NCBI GenBank assembly: GCA_946886925.1
Contig: CAMPJQ010000121.1
Coordinates: 1-7,512 of the forward strand
From: an uncultured Terrimonas sp.
GTDB lineage: Bacteria; Bacteroidota; Bacteroidia; Chitinophagales; Chitinophagaceae
Reading direction: 5' to 3'
DNA length: 7,512 nt
The position numbers and the translations under genes are program-made. The notes under the pieces were generated by a model. The model was not told the origin of the DNA and searched no databases. It worked only from the letters and a program-made list of their open reading frames with translations. Numbering within the stretch: the stretch's first letter is position 1; each line of letters opens with the position of its first letter. Shown here in pieces: positions 1 to 6,551 of this stretch.

Positions 1-311
1 TAGTGATACTGGGAGATACCGGCAGAAATTTTGCTGCAGGTATGAGCGGCGGCATTGCATATGTTTACGACGTAAAAGGACAGTTTGCAGAAAATTGCAA
101 CCCCGAAATGATTGATCTGGATCCTGTCATCAATGGCGAGTCGGAAGAGTTATATGACATGATAACCCGGCACTATGCTTTTACCGGAAGCGCGGTTGCC
201 AAATTCATACTCGATGATTTTGACAACCAGTTAAAGAATTTTATAAAAGTATATCCCAAAGATTATAAAAACGCGGTTCAAAAAGCAAAAGTTAAAGTTG
301 AAAAAAGATAA
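1..311 (+). CDS. gltB: Glutamate synthase large subunit, C-terminal end (partial)
   Basis: This is the last ~102 codons of the large (alpha) subunit of glutamate synthase; the gene begins upstream of the window. The subunit hydrolyses glutamine in its N-terminal amidotransferase domain and makes glutamate from 2-oxoglutarate on an FMN/3Fe-4S centre. What is visible belongs to the C-terminal GXGXG beta-helix domain, recognisable by GRNFAAGMSGGIAYV near the start of the fragment, then a Cys-Asn-Pro-Glu-Met segment and the family's usual ending: a tyrosine-threonine/phenylalanine-threonine-Gly-Ser-Ala helix and a VYPKDYK-like tail. The stop is TAA at 309-311. gltD begins 57 bp downstream with no terminator between, so the two are probably one operon. 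The family call is firm; nothing can be said about the rest of the protein. Confidence 0.95.
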   Translation, partial: VILGDTGRNFAAGMSGGIAYVYDVKGQFAENCNPEMIDLDPVINGESEELYDMITRHYAFTGSAVAKFILDDFDNQLKNFIKVYPKDYKNAVQKAKVKVEKR

Positions 312-368
312 CGGACTTCAGGACCGGAAAATAAATATTGTTAATCTCATAATGCAGTAATTAGTACA

Positions 369-1880
369 ATGGGTAAGCCAACAGGGTTTAAAGAATTTAC
401 GCGTGAACTGCCGGGAAAAAAACCAGTAGCAGAACGATTAAAAAACTACAATGAGTTCATTGATCGCTTTTCTGAGCAAAAACTGGTAAACCAGGCTTCA
501 CGCTGCATGAATTGCGGGGTACCTTTTTGCCATAGTCACAACGGCTGTCCTTTGGGGAATCTTATTCCCGAGTTTAATGATGCAGTATATCGCAAAAGCT
601 GGCGCGAAGCATATGATATACTTACATCAACTAATAATTTCCCTGAATTTACGGGACGCATCTGTCCTGCTCCTTGTGAAAGTGCCTGTGTATTGGGCAT
701 TAACCAGCCTGCAGTTACTATTGAAGAAATCGAAAGACATATTATTGAAATAGCATTTGAAAAAGGTTTTGTACAGCCACGCAAACCAAATATCCGCACA
801 GGAAAAAAAATAGCGGTTATTGGTTCGGGTCCTGCGGGCATGGCAGCAGCGGCACAATTGAATTATGCGGGTCACCTGGTTACTGTTTTTGAAAGAGATG
901 ATGCCGCCGGCGGACTATTGCGGTATGGCATACCCGATTTTAAATTAGAGAAATGGGTGGTTGACCGCCGTATTGAGATCATGGAACAGGAGGGCGTTGA
1001 GTTCAGGTACAATGCGAATGTAGGAGTGAACGTAAGCATCAATGACCTTCTGCGCGAATACCAGGCTATTGTGCTCGCCGGAGGTTCTACCAAACCAAGG
1101 GATCTGCCTATACCCGGTAATCACCTGAAAGGGGTGTATTTCGCCATGCAGTTTTTAAAACAGCAAAACAAGCGCAATGCAAAGAAAGATCCATTGGCGA
1201 ATGCTTCAATTGAAAGCAATATCCTCAAAGAAGAAATAAAAGCTACCGGTAAAAATGTAGTAGTTATTGGTGGCGGAGATACAGGCAGCGACTGTGTTGG
1301 CACATCCAACAGGCATGGCGCGGCATCCGTTACACAATTTGAACTGATGCCCAAGCCCCCGGACGATCGTACACCATTTATGCCCTGGCCTACTTATCCA
1401 CTTATATTAAAAACATCTTCCTCGCATGAAGAAGGCGCCGAAAGGCGATGGGCAATTGCTACAAAAGAATTTATGGGAGATGACAAAGGTAACCTGAGAG
1501 CATTAAAAATAGTTGACCTGGAATGGAAATTTTCGGATGATCAGAGACCTTCCCGGTTTGTGGAAGTGGCCGGTACAGAAAGAGAAATTCCCTGTGAGCT
1601 TACCCTGCTGGCAATGGGATTTGTTCATCCCCAGCACGAAGGCCTGCTTGATGAAATTGAAGTGGAATACGATGAACGGGGTAATGTAAAAGCTTCCGAG
1701 CGCGCTTATCAAACCAATATACCTAAGGTGTTTACTGCAGGTGATATGCGCCGTGGCCAGTCGCTGGTGGTATGGGCAATAAGCGAAGGGCGGGAATGCG
1801 CCAGGAAAGTAGATGAATTTTTGATGGGTAGCTCCCTCCTGGAAACCAAGGACGCTTCGCTGGTATCTTTAGCGATATAG
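369..1880 (+). CDS. gltD: Glutamate synthase small subunit (NAD(P)H-dependent)
   Basis: 503-residue beta subunit of glutamate synthase. It oxidises NAD(P)H on FAD and passes electrons through iron-sulfur clusters to the GltB subunit in the cytoplasm, feeding the glutamine-to-glutamate reaction. Cysteines for two 4Fe-4S clusters are seen in the N-terminal domain: C46, C49, C54 and C60 ([15 protein letters not shown]), then C99, C103 and C107. The FAD-binding Rossmann motif is IGSGPAG at 151-157, the pyridine-nucleotide motif is [10 protein letters not shown] at 299-308, and the C-terminal FAD contact is [16 protein letters not shown] at 456-471. The length is slightly above the usual ~470-490 because of a short tail after residue 485. 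The ATG at 369 is chosen because the family normally starts with M-G-K-P-x-G-F. No Shine-Dalgarno is evident, which is normal in Bacteroidota. The stop TAG is followed in frame by TAA TAA. Confidence 0.97.
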   Translation: MGKPTGFKEFTRELPGKKPVAERLKNYNEFIDRFSEQKLVNQASRCMNCGVPFCHSHNGCPLGNLIPEFNDAVYRKSWREAYDILTSTNNFPEFTGRICPAPCESACVLGINQPAVTIEEIERHIIEIAFEKGFVQPRKPNIRTGKKIAVIGSGPAGMAAAAQLNYAGHLVTVFERDDAAGGLLRYGIPDFKLEKWVVDRRIEIMEQEGVEFRYNANVGVNVSINDLLREYQAIVLAGGSTKPRDLPIPGNHLKGVYFAMQFLKQQNKRNAKKDPLANASIESNILKEEIKATGKNVVVIGGGDTGSDCVGTSNRHGAASVTQFELMPKPPDDRTPFMPWPTYPLILKTSSSHEEGAERRWAIATKEFMGDDKGNLRALKIVDLEWKFSDDQRPSRFVEVAGTEREIPCELTLLAMGFVHPQHEGLLDEIEVEYDERGNVKASERAYQTNIPKVFTAGDMRRGQSLVVWAISEGRECARKVDEFLMGSSLLETKDASLVSLAI

Positions 1881-1915
1881 TAATAAGTGGTACGTAGTAA
1901 GTGGTTAGTAATAAA
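1881..1915 (+). repeat. Heptanucleotide-periodic tract directly after gltD
   Basis: Starting at the first base after the gltD stop codon, five 7-nt units can be laid out at 1881, 1888, 1895, 1902 and 1909. Odd units fit TARTAAR and even units fit TGGTWMG, so the real period is 14 nt with a 7-nt sub-period. The tract adds two in-frame stop codons behind the gltD TAG. It ends 11 bases before the start of the next small gene. Its role is unknown; short heptamer tandem repeats are known from other bacteria, such as the STRR repeats of cyanobacteria. Confidence 0.6.
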
Positions 1916-1926
1916 ATAAACCTGTT

Positions 1927-2118
1927 ATGTTTACATTTTTGCTTTGGTTAATACTGCTGGTGCTTTGTGCGCCGCTGGCTATACTTGCCATTGTACTGTA
2001 TCCAATAGTATGGCTGCTGTTGCTTCCGTTTCGTTTGCTGGGTATAGCTGTGGATGGTGTGCTATCCATTATTAAGTCGGTTTTTTTACTGCCAGCCAGA
2101 TTGCTGCAGCGCATATGA
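1927..2118 (+). CDS. Small hydrophobic membrane protein, unknown function
   Basis: 63-residue protein made almost wholly of Leu, Ile, Val, Ala and Phe. Residues ~2-34 form one long or two closely spaced membrane helices, containing a Y-P-I-V-W kink. A short polar turn follows (GIAVDG, about residues 39-44), then a second amphipathic or membrane segment that ends in Arg and Gln-Arg. Basic residues are few (R36, K50, R54, R57, R62) and mostly C-terminal, suggesting that end is cytoplasmic. There is no cleavable signal peptide. I do not recognise a family. It lies 46 bp after gltD on the same strand and is followed 30 bp later by a strong terminator, so it likely sits at the end of the gltBD transcript. 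A functional link to glutamate synthesis is not implied. It could be a non-coding chance frame, but the strongly membrane-like composition and clean placement before a terminator argue for a real gene. Confidence 0.65.
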   Translation: MFTFLLWLILLVLCAPLAILAIVLYPIVWLLLLPFRLLGIAVDGVLSIIKSVFLLPARLLQRI

Positions 2119-2148
2119 GTTTTTAATCCATAAAATTGCTTATACACT

Positions 2149-2175
2149 TGCCAGGTTATTGCCTGGCATTTTTTT
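2149..2175 (+). terminator. Rho-independent terminator of the gltBD transcript
   Basis: Perfect 7-bp stem: TGCCAGG at 2149-2155 pairs with CCTGGCA at 2162-2168 across a 6-nt loop, followed at once by seven T residues (2169-2175). It lies 30 bp after the small membrane protein gene and would end a gltB-gltD-small-ORF transcript. Confidence 0.88.
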
Positions 2176-2490
2176 GTAGATGATAATTCAATGCCCTTGT
2201 ATGCAGGTGTTGTGAATGGCTCCGCGAAGCCAACTTATTATAGCAGTACGATTAATTGTCGTAGTATAAATTCCTCCCGGCCTGCCGGTAGGCAAGCTGC
2301 GTCAGGGTGACAGGCTGTAGTGGTGGGTTTGGGCTTTTGTGCTAATGCTGAACAAAGAACCTGTGGCCTGTCACCCTGACGAAGGAAGGGTCTGCAATGA
2401 TTGAAGCAATTTGTTGTTTCATCATCCCAACTTTAAGATTCTCTTAATAAATGAAAATCCTTTGGGTAGCTATTGTGTGCAGGTGGCCTA
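2176..2490. other. Gene-free spacer with palindromes
   Basis: No convincing gene lies between 2119 and 2521 on either strand. Besides the terminator, the spacer holds three inverted repeats. A 5-bp hairpin has arms TGGCT at 2217-2221 and AGCCA at 2228-2232. The near-palindrome GCCTGCCGGTAGGC is at 2280-2293. A 16-bp inverted repeat is annotated separately. This density of dyad symmetry is typical of dispersed intergenic repeats rather than of a missed gene. Confidence 0.6.
2300..2381. repeat. 16-bp perfect inverted repeat (REP-like element)
   Basis: CGTCAGGGTGACAGGC at 2300-2315 is the exact reverse complement of 2366-2381, with a 50-nt loop. Allowing G-U pairs, an RNA stem would continue about five more pairs inward (2316-2320 with 2361-2365). 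The right arm runs on into GAAGGAAGGGTCT. The arms resemble the short CACCCTGA...GAAGG(A)TCT-type dispersed repeats often seen between genes in Bacteroidota, but that resemblance is from memory. There is no T-run after it, so it is not an obvious terminator. It may be a REP/MITE-like repeat or an RNA structure. Confidence 0.7.
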
Positions 2491-2498
2491 TATCTTTG
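2491..2498 (+). promoter_or_regulatory. Bacteroidota -7 promoter box for the beta-barrel gene
   Basis: TATCTTTG exactly fits the TAnnTTTG -7 consensus of Bacteroidota sigma factors. It ends 23 bp before the ATG at 2522, leaving room for a short leader. The -33 element is less clear: TTTG at 2461-2464 is 26 bp away and TTG at 2473-2475 only 15 bp away, against a usual spacing near 19-21. This box supports the inner start of the barrel gene. Confidence 0.55.
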
Positions 2499-2521
2499 CT
2501 CCACTAAATAATTTACCCATT

Positions 2522-3202
2522 ATGAAAAAAGAATTCATTGTATTAGCAACGGCATTGGTATTAGGCATTACGGCGGCTTATGCGCAAAAAGACGAAGTTA
2601 AGCTCGTTTCTCTTGGAATAAGGGCGGGAGTTAACCTGCAAAAAATTTATGGTGATGATTTCATGGGCAATAAACTGACCAATGATTTTAAAACCGGCTT
2701 TCATGCAGGCATCAACGCCGACCTGTTTATTTCGGAAGGATTTTATTTACAGCCCGGGCTATTGTATTCCACTAAAGGTGCCAAAAAAACAAGTAACAAT
2801 ACCGAATACACGCAGAACATTTCTTATATCGAGTTACCGGTGAATCTTTTGTTCAAACCTCAATTGGGCAACGGAAGATTATTGTTGGGCGCAGGACCCT
2901 ATGCGGCCTATGGCATTTCGGGCAAAAGTAAAACCAAAAACGGTGACGCTGCTGTAGAACTGGATGCGAAATTTAAAAACAAAGTGAGCGCTGCCGATTA
3001 CCTGAATGGACTTTATTATCTTAAGCCATTCGATTTTGGAGGCAATGTACTGGTAGGATATGAACTGAACAGCGGCTTCAGCCTGCAGTTAAACGCTCAG
3101 TTGGGGTTATCGGAAATCAATCCTGAGATAGATGGCGTTACTGCCGATAAAAGCAAATCGAAGAACATAGGTTTCGGTGCATCGCTGGGATACAGGTTTT
3201 AG
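2522..3202 (+). CDS. PorT-like outer-membrane beta-barrel protein
   Basis: 226-residue secreted protein of the outer-membrane beta-barrel group often annotated as PorT-like (OMP_b-brl type). The signal peptide is residues 1-21 (MKKEFIVLATALVLGITAAYA) with cleavage before Gln22. The mature part shows the usual alternating strands: LGIRAGVNLQ (31-40), GFHAGINADLFI (59-70), GFYLQPGLLYS (73-83), SYIELPVNLLFKP (101-113), LLLGAGPYAAYGI (120-132), FGGNVLVGYEL (172-182) and GFSLQLNAQLG (185-195). It ends in IGFGASLGYRF with a terminal Phe, as expected for BAM-dependent insertion. The frame is open back to 2411, but the ATG at 2522 is chosen because it gives the signal peptide at residue 1 and lies just after a promoter box. 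It is monocistronic. Its cargo or partner is unknown; small barrels of this group are mostly uncharacterised. Confidence 0.88.
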   Translation: MKKEFIVLATALVLGITAAYAQKDEVKLVSLGIRAGVNLQKIYGDDFMGNKLTNDFKTGFHAGINADLFISEGFYLQPGLLYSTKGAKKTSNNTEYTQNISYIELPVNLLFKPQLGNGRLLLGAGPYAAYGISGKSKTKNGDAAVELDAKFKNKVSAADYLNGLYYLKPFDFGGNVLVGYELNSGFSLQLNAQLGLSEINPEIDGVTADKSKSKNIGFGASLGYRF

Positions 3203-3237
3203 GGGAAGGTGAGAGGTGAAAAGTGAGAGGTGAAAGA
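3203..3237 (+). repeat. Heptanucleotide-periodic tract directly after the barrel gene
   Basis: An exact 13-nt direct repeat, GTGAGAGGTGAAA, occurs at 3209-3221 and 3223-3235, giving a 14-nt period. Read as 7-nt units from 3210, odd units are TGAGAGG and even units fit TGAAARR. A degenerate unit (GGGAAGG) fills 3203-3209, so the array starts at the first base after the stop codon, as does the tract after gltD. The sequence differs from that tract but the period is the same. Confidence 0.65.
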
Positions 3238-3261
3238 AAGGTAAGACGAATGAAAATATCT

Positions 3262-3298
3262 GATAAACACGCTTTTGAAAGCGATGTTCATCTTTATT
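3262..3298. terminator. Probable bidirectional terminator between convergent genes
   Basis: A long imperfect hairpin occupies 3262-3292. The core is CGCTTT (3270-3275) with AAAGCG (3278-3283), extended by AACA (3266-3269) with TGTT (3285-3288) across a bulged A3284, then GAT (3262-3264) with ATC (3290-3292) across one mismatch. On the + strand a T-rich stretch with T6 follows within 15 bases. It lies 59 bp after the barrel gene stop and 6 bp after the acetyltransferase stop, so it can serve both. The T-run is interrupted and the tight central loop lowers certainty. Confidence 0.5.
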
Positions 3299-3910
3299 CT
3301 ATTTTTTAATCTGTTGAACTGAGTTGTTGTTTGGAGGTTGATTCTTTAAGTCACTCCACTCAGATTTTAAGATACTATAGCATACGGTATTTCGTCTAAA
3401 TCCGTCATACAGTAACGTGTGCCTTCTTAGAATCCCTTCAAATTGCGCTCCAATTTTTTCTATTGCTTTTCTTGATGCCAAATTCATTTCGTCTGTTCTA
3501 AATTCAACTCTTACAGCCCCAAGGTTTTCAAAAGCATATTCCAGCAATAAATATTTGCAGTTTCTGTTCAAACCCGTTCTTTGAAACTCTTTGCCATACC
3601 ACGTGGCGCCAATTTCAAGCCTGTCATCTGCGTTTGATATGTTTAAAAAGCTGGTGCTGCCTGCAAAAGCATTCTTTATTTTATCAAACACAATAAACGT
3701 ATAACGATTTTTATTTCGCCTGTTGTCAACCGCTTTGTCTATGTATTTTTTAAGTAATTCCTTAGTGTAAATGGGTGTGGGTGAAAATTGAAGCAGGTCT
3801 TTGTCTTTAGTAGCGACTGTTACAAGATTGTCAATGTCGTTCTCACTAATTGGTCTCACCAATAGGAAAGTATTTTCAAGTATTATTTCTTTGTCAAATG
3901 AAAAGTTCAT
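3299..3910 (-). CDS. GNAT-family N-acetyltransferase (RimJ/RimL type)
   Basis: 203-residue cytoplasmic acetyltransferase that would move an acetyl group from acetyl-CoA to an amine; the substrate cannot be told from sequence. The fold features run in order: first strand TFLLVRPISENDIDNL (14-29) as in RimJ/RimL proteins; central strands TFIVFD (71-76), AGSTSFLNI (83-91) and LEIGATWYGKEFQRTGLN (98-115), whose QRTGLN loop (110-115) matches the Q/R-x-x-G-x-G/A acetyl-CoA pyrophosphate loop with Asn at the last place; then VRVEFRTDEMNLASRKAIEKIG (133-154) with N143 and S146, and a final strand near LYDGFRRNTVCYSIL. The lysine/asparagine-rich tail after 187 looks disordered. By hand count 3301-3900 is about 36% G+C, well below about 51% for gltD 901-1080, so it may have been acquired by transfer. 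It is transcribed alone and converges on the barrel gene. Confidence 0.88.
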   Translation of the reverse strand: MNFSFDKEIILENTFLLVRPISENDIDNLVTVATKDKDLLQFSPTPIYTKELLKKYIDKAVDNRRNKNRYTFIVFDKIKNAFAGSTSFLNISNADDRLEIGATWYGKEFQRTGLNRNCKYLLLEYAFENLGAVRVEFRTDEMNLASRKAIEKIGAQFEGILRRHTLLYDGFRRNTVCYSILKSEWSDLKNQPPNNNSVQQIKK

Positions 3911-4103
3911 AGTGCTTTCAATTTTTTATTACTAATGCAATGTCGTTGATGGTAACGCACTCATACCTGATAACAGCAAAGCACCAAAAGATAAACAGCA
4001 AGAACCAAATAAATACAGATGATTCGTGCCCGGCAGGCAAAACCCTAAACCGAAAGATCCGAAATTCGAAGCGAAATGCAACCGTAAACTACAAGCCACA
4101 AAT
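3911..4103. other. Spacer upstream of the acetyltransferase, nature unclear
   Basis: 193 bp between the acetyltransferase start and the GH9 stop. It must hold the acetyltransferase promoter, but no exact TAnnTTTG box is seen on the - strand; the nearest is TATCTTTT about 75 bp before the start. Dyad CGTT...AACG lies near 3944-3957. Positions 4030-4038 on the - strand repeat GCCTGCCGG from the palindrome at 2280. No terminator for the GH9 gene is evident. A 55-codon frame on the + strand (3940-4107) has no protein-like character. Confidence 0.4.
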
Positions 4104-6551
4104 TTAAAATTCAGCGATCAGGGATAGCCATTTTGCCGCCGAAGCTCCCCATAATTCTTTATAGGTAGCTGTGTTAAACTGCGGCCAATAAGGTGTGTCT
4201 TCATTAAACCTCGACTGCATCCCAACAGGAATACCACCAACGGTTTCACCGGGCAGTGCAGTATAGAGTTGGGGATAATTACTGCCCTCTCCCCAGATTA
4301 ATGATTGTCCAAAAGGATTTTTTCCCACTATCCAGAACAATTGCTGTTCGGCAATATTCATAAGTTCTTTATCCTTTAAAAATTTGCCGCATAGCGCTGC
4401 TGCCTTACCGGTAGACAGTTGAACTGCCGCATTGCCTTTAAAAGAAAACCATACCGGAAAAACCCGGAGATAATGCGCTGCATCTAACCTGACCCCGTTT
4501 TCCAACTGCTCTTTATAATCCTGAGCGGCCCCGCTCCTGATCCCTACCTGCACCTTATAAAAATTAATGGAATCCTTTACCTCGTCAATATGGTACACGC
4601 CACTGGGCAGCATACCATAAGGCTGAATATACTGCATGATGGTTTTCAAATAGTCTCCATATAACCGGATGGATTCTTTCCACTTGTTATAATCCGCATG
4701 ACCGGGCTGCGTTTCGCAGAGCATGGTCAGGGCCTGCATATATACCTGGTCGCGCGACTGATGTGTATAATGAACAATGGATTTCTTATTTAAGTCGCGG
4801 TAAAAGAACCCTCTTAGTTTATCCTTGTCTTTAAGTGGCTCCACCCGTTGACAACTCAACGTATAACGTATGGCATTTGCGGCCTCACCGGCGTAATAGA
4901 CATTACCTGTTAATTTATAAAGTATGCTGGAAGCAAACGAAATATTGGCCATATACTGGCTGTTAGACGCCATAGCGGCATGATCCCCTCCGCCGCCAAT
5001 GCTGCTCAGGTCGTTAAAGCTAAGGCTGTCGAACCGGCGTTTGGCAAATGCAAAATCTTCTATAGCTACTTTTCGCAGGTTCTCTTTCAACATGTTATCT
5101 TTTTCTTCCACTAACGATGCATAAGCCTCTATACCCGCTAATACAAAGTTTTCAAAAGCCCTGTTGTGCACACGAATACGGCGTCTTCCGGTAGAGTCAT
5201 CTTTTGTGCCAATGAATCCATCTGTCCACAAGTTGGTGCCCCAGGTTTGTGCACGGTAACCGTCTCCAAACCTGGATTTGAGTATCATATCAATTCCCCA
5301 TTCCGCCTCCTCCATCAAACGCAGGTGTAAAGCCGTATTGCCCTTTTCTTTGGCGCTTTCCGCCATTTCCAGTAAAGACTGTACAATTTCCCCTGATTGC
5401 ATTATTTGTTGCGACATATCGGCCGCATCGTGCCAGCCGCCATTCATGGCAAAGAGCTTACCGTTGTGTTCGCCGTTAAGGTCGGTATGGCAAACACCAT
5501 GCTTTCCCGGTACGGGGTAACCGCAGCGCTCACAAAATATAAAATTCAGCACACGCCACGCCGAATTGTCCCAGATGTTTTTATTGATGTAAAAGGGTCT
5601 GGTTGTAATGTCTCCTGCTTTAATATAGTATTCACCTTCTTTTTTGAAATCGCTGAAGTCAATTGTTTCAAAGGAACCTATTCCGGATTTTTGCGATAAA
5701 ATCTTTCCCTGGTAAACCAATCCCTTAGAAATATTATCTATCAACTGGAAAGTGCCATCATGTTTTTTTACACTTACAATAGCTGTTTTTTGGCTTTCAT
5801 TACCATAGCCGGTAGTGGAGTAGATGATCCTGTTCTCAGCAGGCGCCCATCCGCTCACCACTTCGGGATTTTCTACCGTTTCAAGGGTAACGGCATCAAT
5901 ATCAAATTTCAATGAATCGCCCATGGTGCGTTCCTTTCCAAAAACTTCAATCGCAAACTGTAAGGCTGTGACCTTATCTCTCGCCAATTCGGGCATCTCC
6001 ACAAAACATTCGTTCCATTGGCCGTTGACCAGGTTTATTTCGTGATAGCCTTCGCGTCCGTACTTATCCGGTACTTTTATTTTCCCGTCATTAACCAGGT
6101 AAAGATTAAGATAAATACTGCGGGCGCCTTCACAATCGGGGTATATGAAAAACCTGATGCGGTTGTATTTCTGCCAGTTAACCCCTCCCACATCAAAACT
6201 CGCAAGGGAGGTACCAAAGCCCAGTCCCCAGCCCAGGAACTGGGGGTAAGTAGTTGGGGCCACCAAACGAAGGCTGTGACGGCCTTCGATACTTCTTGCA
6301 GTCGTCAACGACATACCACCAATGCCCTTATGAGACCATTTGCCCATATCTTCCATATTGCAAAGCATATCAGAAACCAGGATTTTTTTGGTAAGACCGA
6401 AAGACTCAAAAGATTTACTGTAATCGAGCGGCAACGGACTATGCACATAACCGCTGTTTCGGATATCTTCTTTTAACTTCTCATCAATTTGCCCCAACAG
6501 AACGCATGCAGGGTAAACAATCAAAAAAACAATTGTTGTTATTCTTTTCAT
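4104..6551 (-). CDS. Secreted glycoside hydrolase family 9 enzyme with CelD_N-type Ig-like domain
   Basis: 815-residue exported enzyme of the cellulase superfamily GH9, which cleaves beta-1,4 bonds in glucans or related polysaccharides by inversion. The start is the ATG at 6549-6551, because it puts the signal peptide (MKRITTIVFLIVYPACVLLG, cleavage before Q21) at residue 1; the frame is open 35 codons further with no signal there. Layout: a jelly-roll-like N-terminal module ~55-225; a CelD_N Ig-like domain ~235-322; an (alpha/alpha)6 GH9 domain ~328-815. The catalytic-base motif DAGD appears as D375-A-A-D378 in GGWHDAADMSQ. The likely general acid is E799 in YKELWG. C343, C354, H355 and H374 match a structural zinc site known in some GH9 enzymes. 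NPFGQSLIWGEG (745-756) is typical of the C-terminal part. Exact substrate is uncertain; other GH9 activities include exo-glucosaminidase and lichenase. It is divergent from another glycosidase gene. Confidence 0.87.
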   Translation of the reverse strand: MKRITTIVFLIVYPACVLLGQIDEKLKEDIRNSGYVHSPLPLDYSKSFESFGLTKKILVSDMLCNMEDMGKWSHKGIGGMSLTTARSIEGRHSLRLVAPTTYPQFLGWGLGFGTSLASFDVGGVNWQKYNRIRFFIYPDCEGARSIYLNLYLVNDGKIKVPDKYGREGYHEINLVNGQWNECFVEMPELARDKVTALQFAIEVFGKERTMGDSLKFDIDAVTLETVENPEVVSGWAPAENRIIYSTTGYGNESQKTAIVSVKKHDGTFQLIDNISKGLVYQGKILSQKSGIGSFETIDFSDFKKEGEYYIKAGDITTRPFYINKNIWDNSAWRVLNFIFCERCGYPVPGKHGVCHTDLNGEHNGKLFAMNGGWHDAADMSQQIMQSGEIVQSLLEMAESAKEKGNTALHLRLMEEAEWGIDMILKSRFGDGYRAQTWGTNLWTDGFIGTKDDSTGRRRIRVHNRAFENFVLAGIEAYASLVEEKDNMLKENLRKVAIEDFAFAKRRFDSLSFNDLSSIGGGGDHAAMASNSQYMANISFASSILYKLTGNVYYAGEAANAIRYTLSCQRVEPLKDKDKLRGFFYRDLNKKSIVHYTHQSRDQVYMQALTMLCETQPGHADYNKWKESIRLYGDYLKTIMQYIQPYGMLPSGVYHIDEVKDSINFYKVQVGIRSGAAQDYKEQLENGVRLDAAHYLRVFPVWFSFKGNAAVQLSTGKAAALCGKFLKDKELMNIAEQQLFWIVGKNPFGQSLIWGEGSNYPQLYTALPGETVGGIPVGMQSRFNEDTPYWPQFNTATYKELWGASAAKWLSLIAEF

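Noticed and set aside
536..1712. Several open frames on the - strand inside gltD (69-101 codons)
   Set aside because: They lie opposite a firmly identified gltD, show no recognisable domain, and are shadows of its codon pattern.
2411..2521. N-terminal extension of the beta-barrel gene from an upstream ATG
   Set aside because: The extension has no signal peptide at its start, overlaps a -7 promoter box, and the inner ATG gives a textbook signal peptide.
3940..3960. Integron attC-like site beside the acetyltransferase
   Set aside because: The dyad is short and no GTTRRRY core with paired R and L boxes could be laid out.
3940..4107. 55-codon + strand frame between the acetyltransferase and GH9 genes
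   Set aside because: Polar, low-complexity translation with no domain, overlapping the GH9 3' end; the opposite strand is also open by chance, without a start codon.
5278..6476. + strand frames of 73-152 codons opposite the GH9 gene
   Set aside because: Antisense shadows of a well-supported gene; no protein-family features in the translations.
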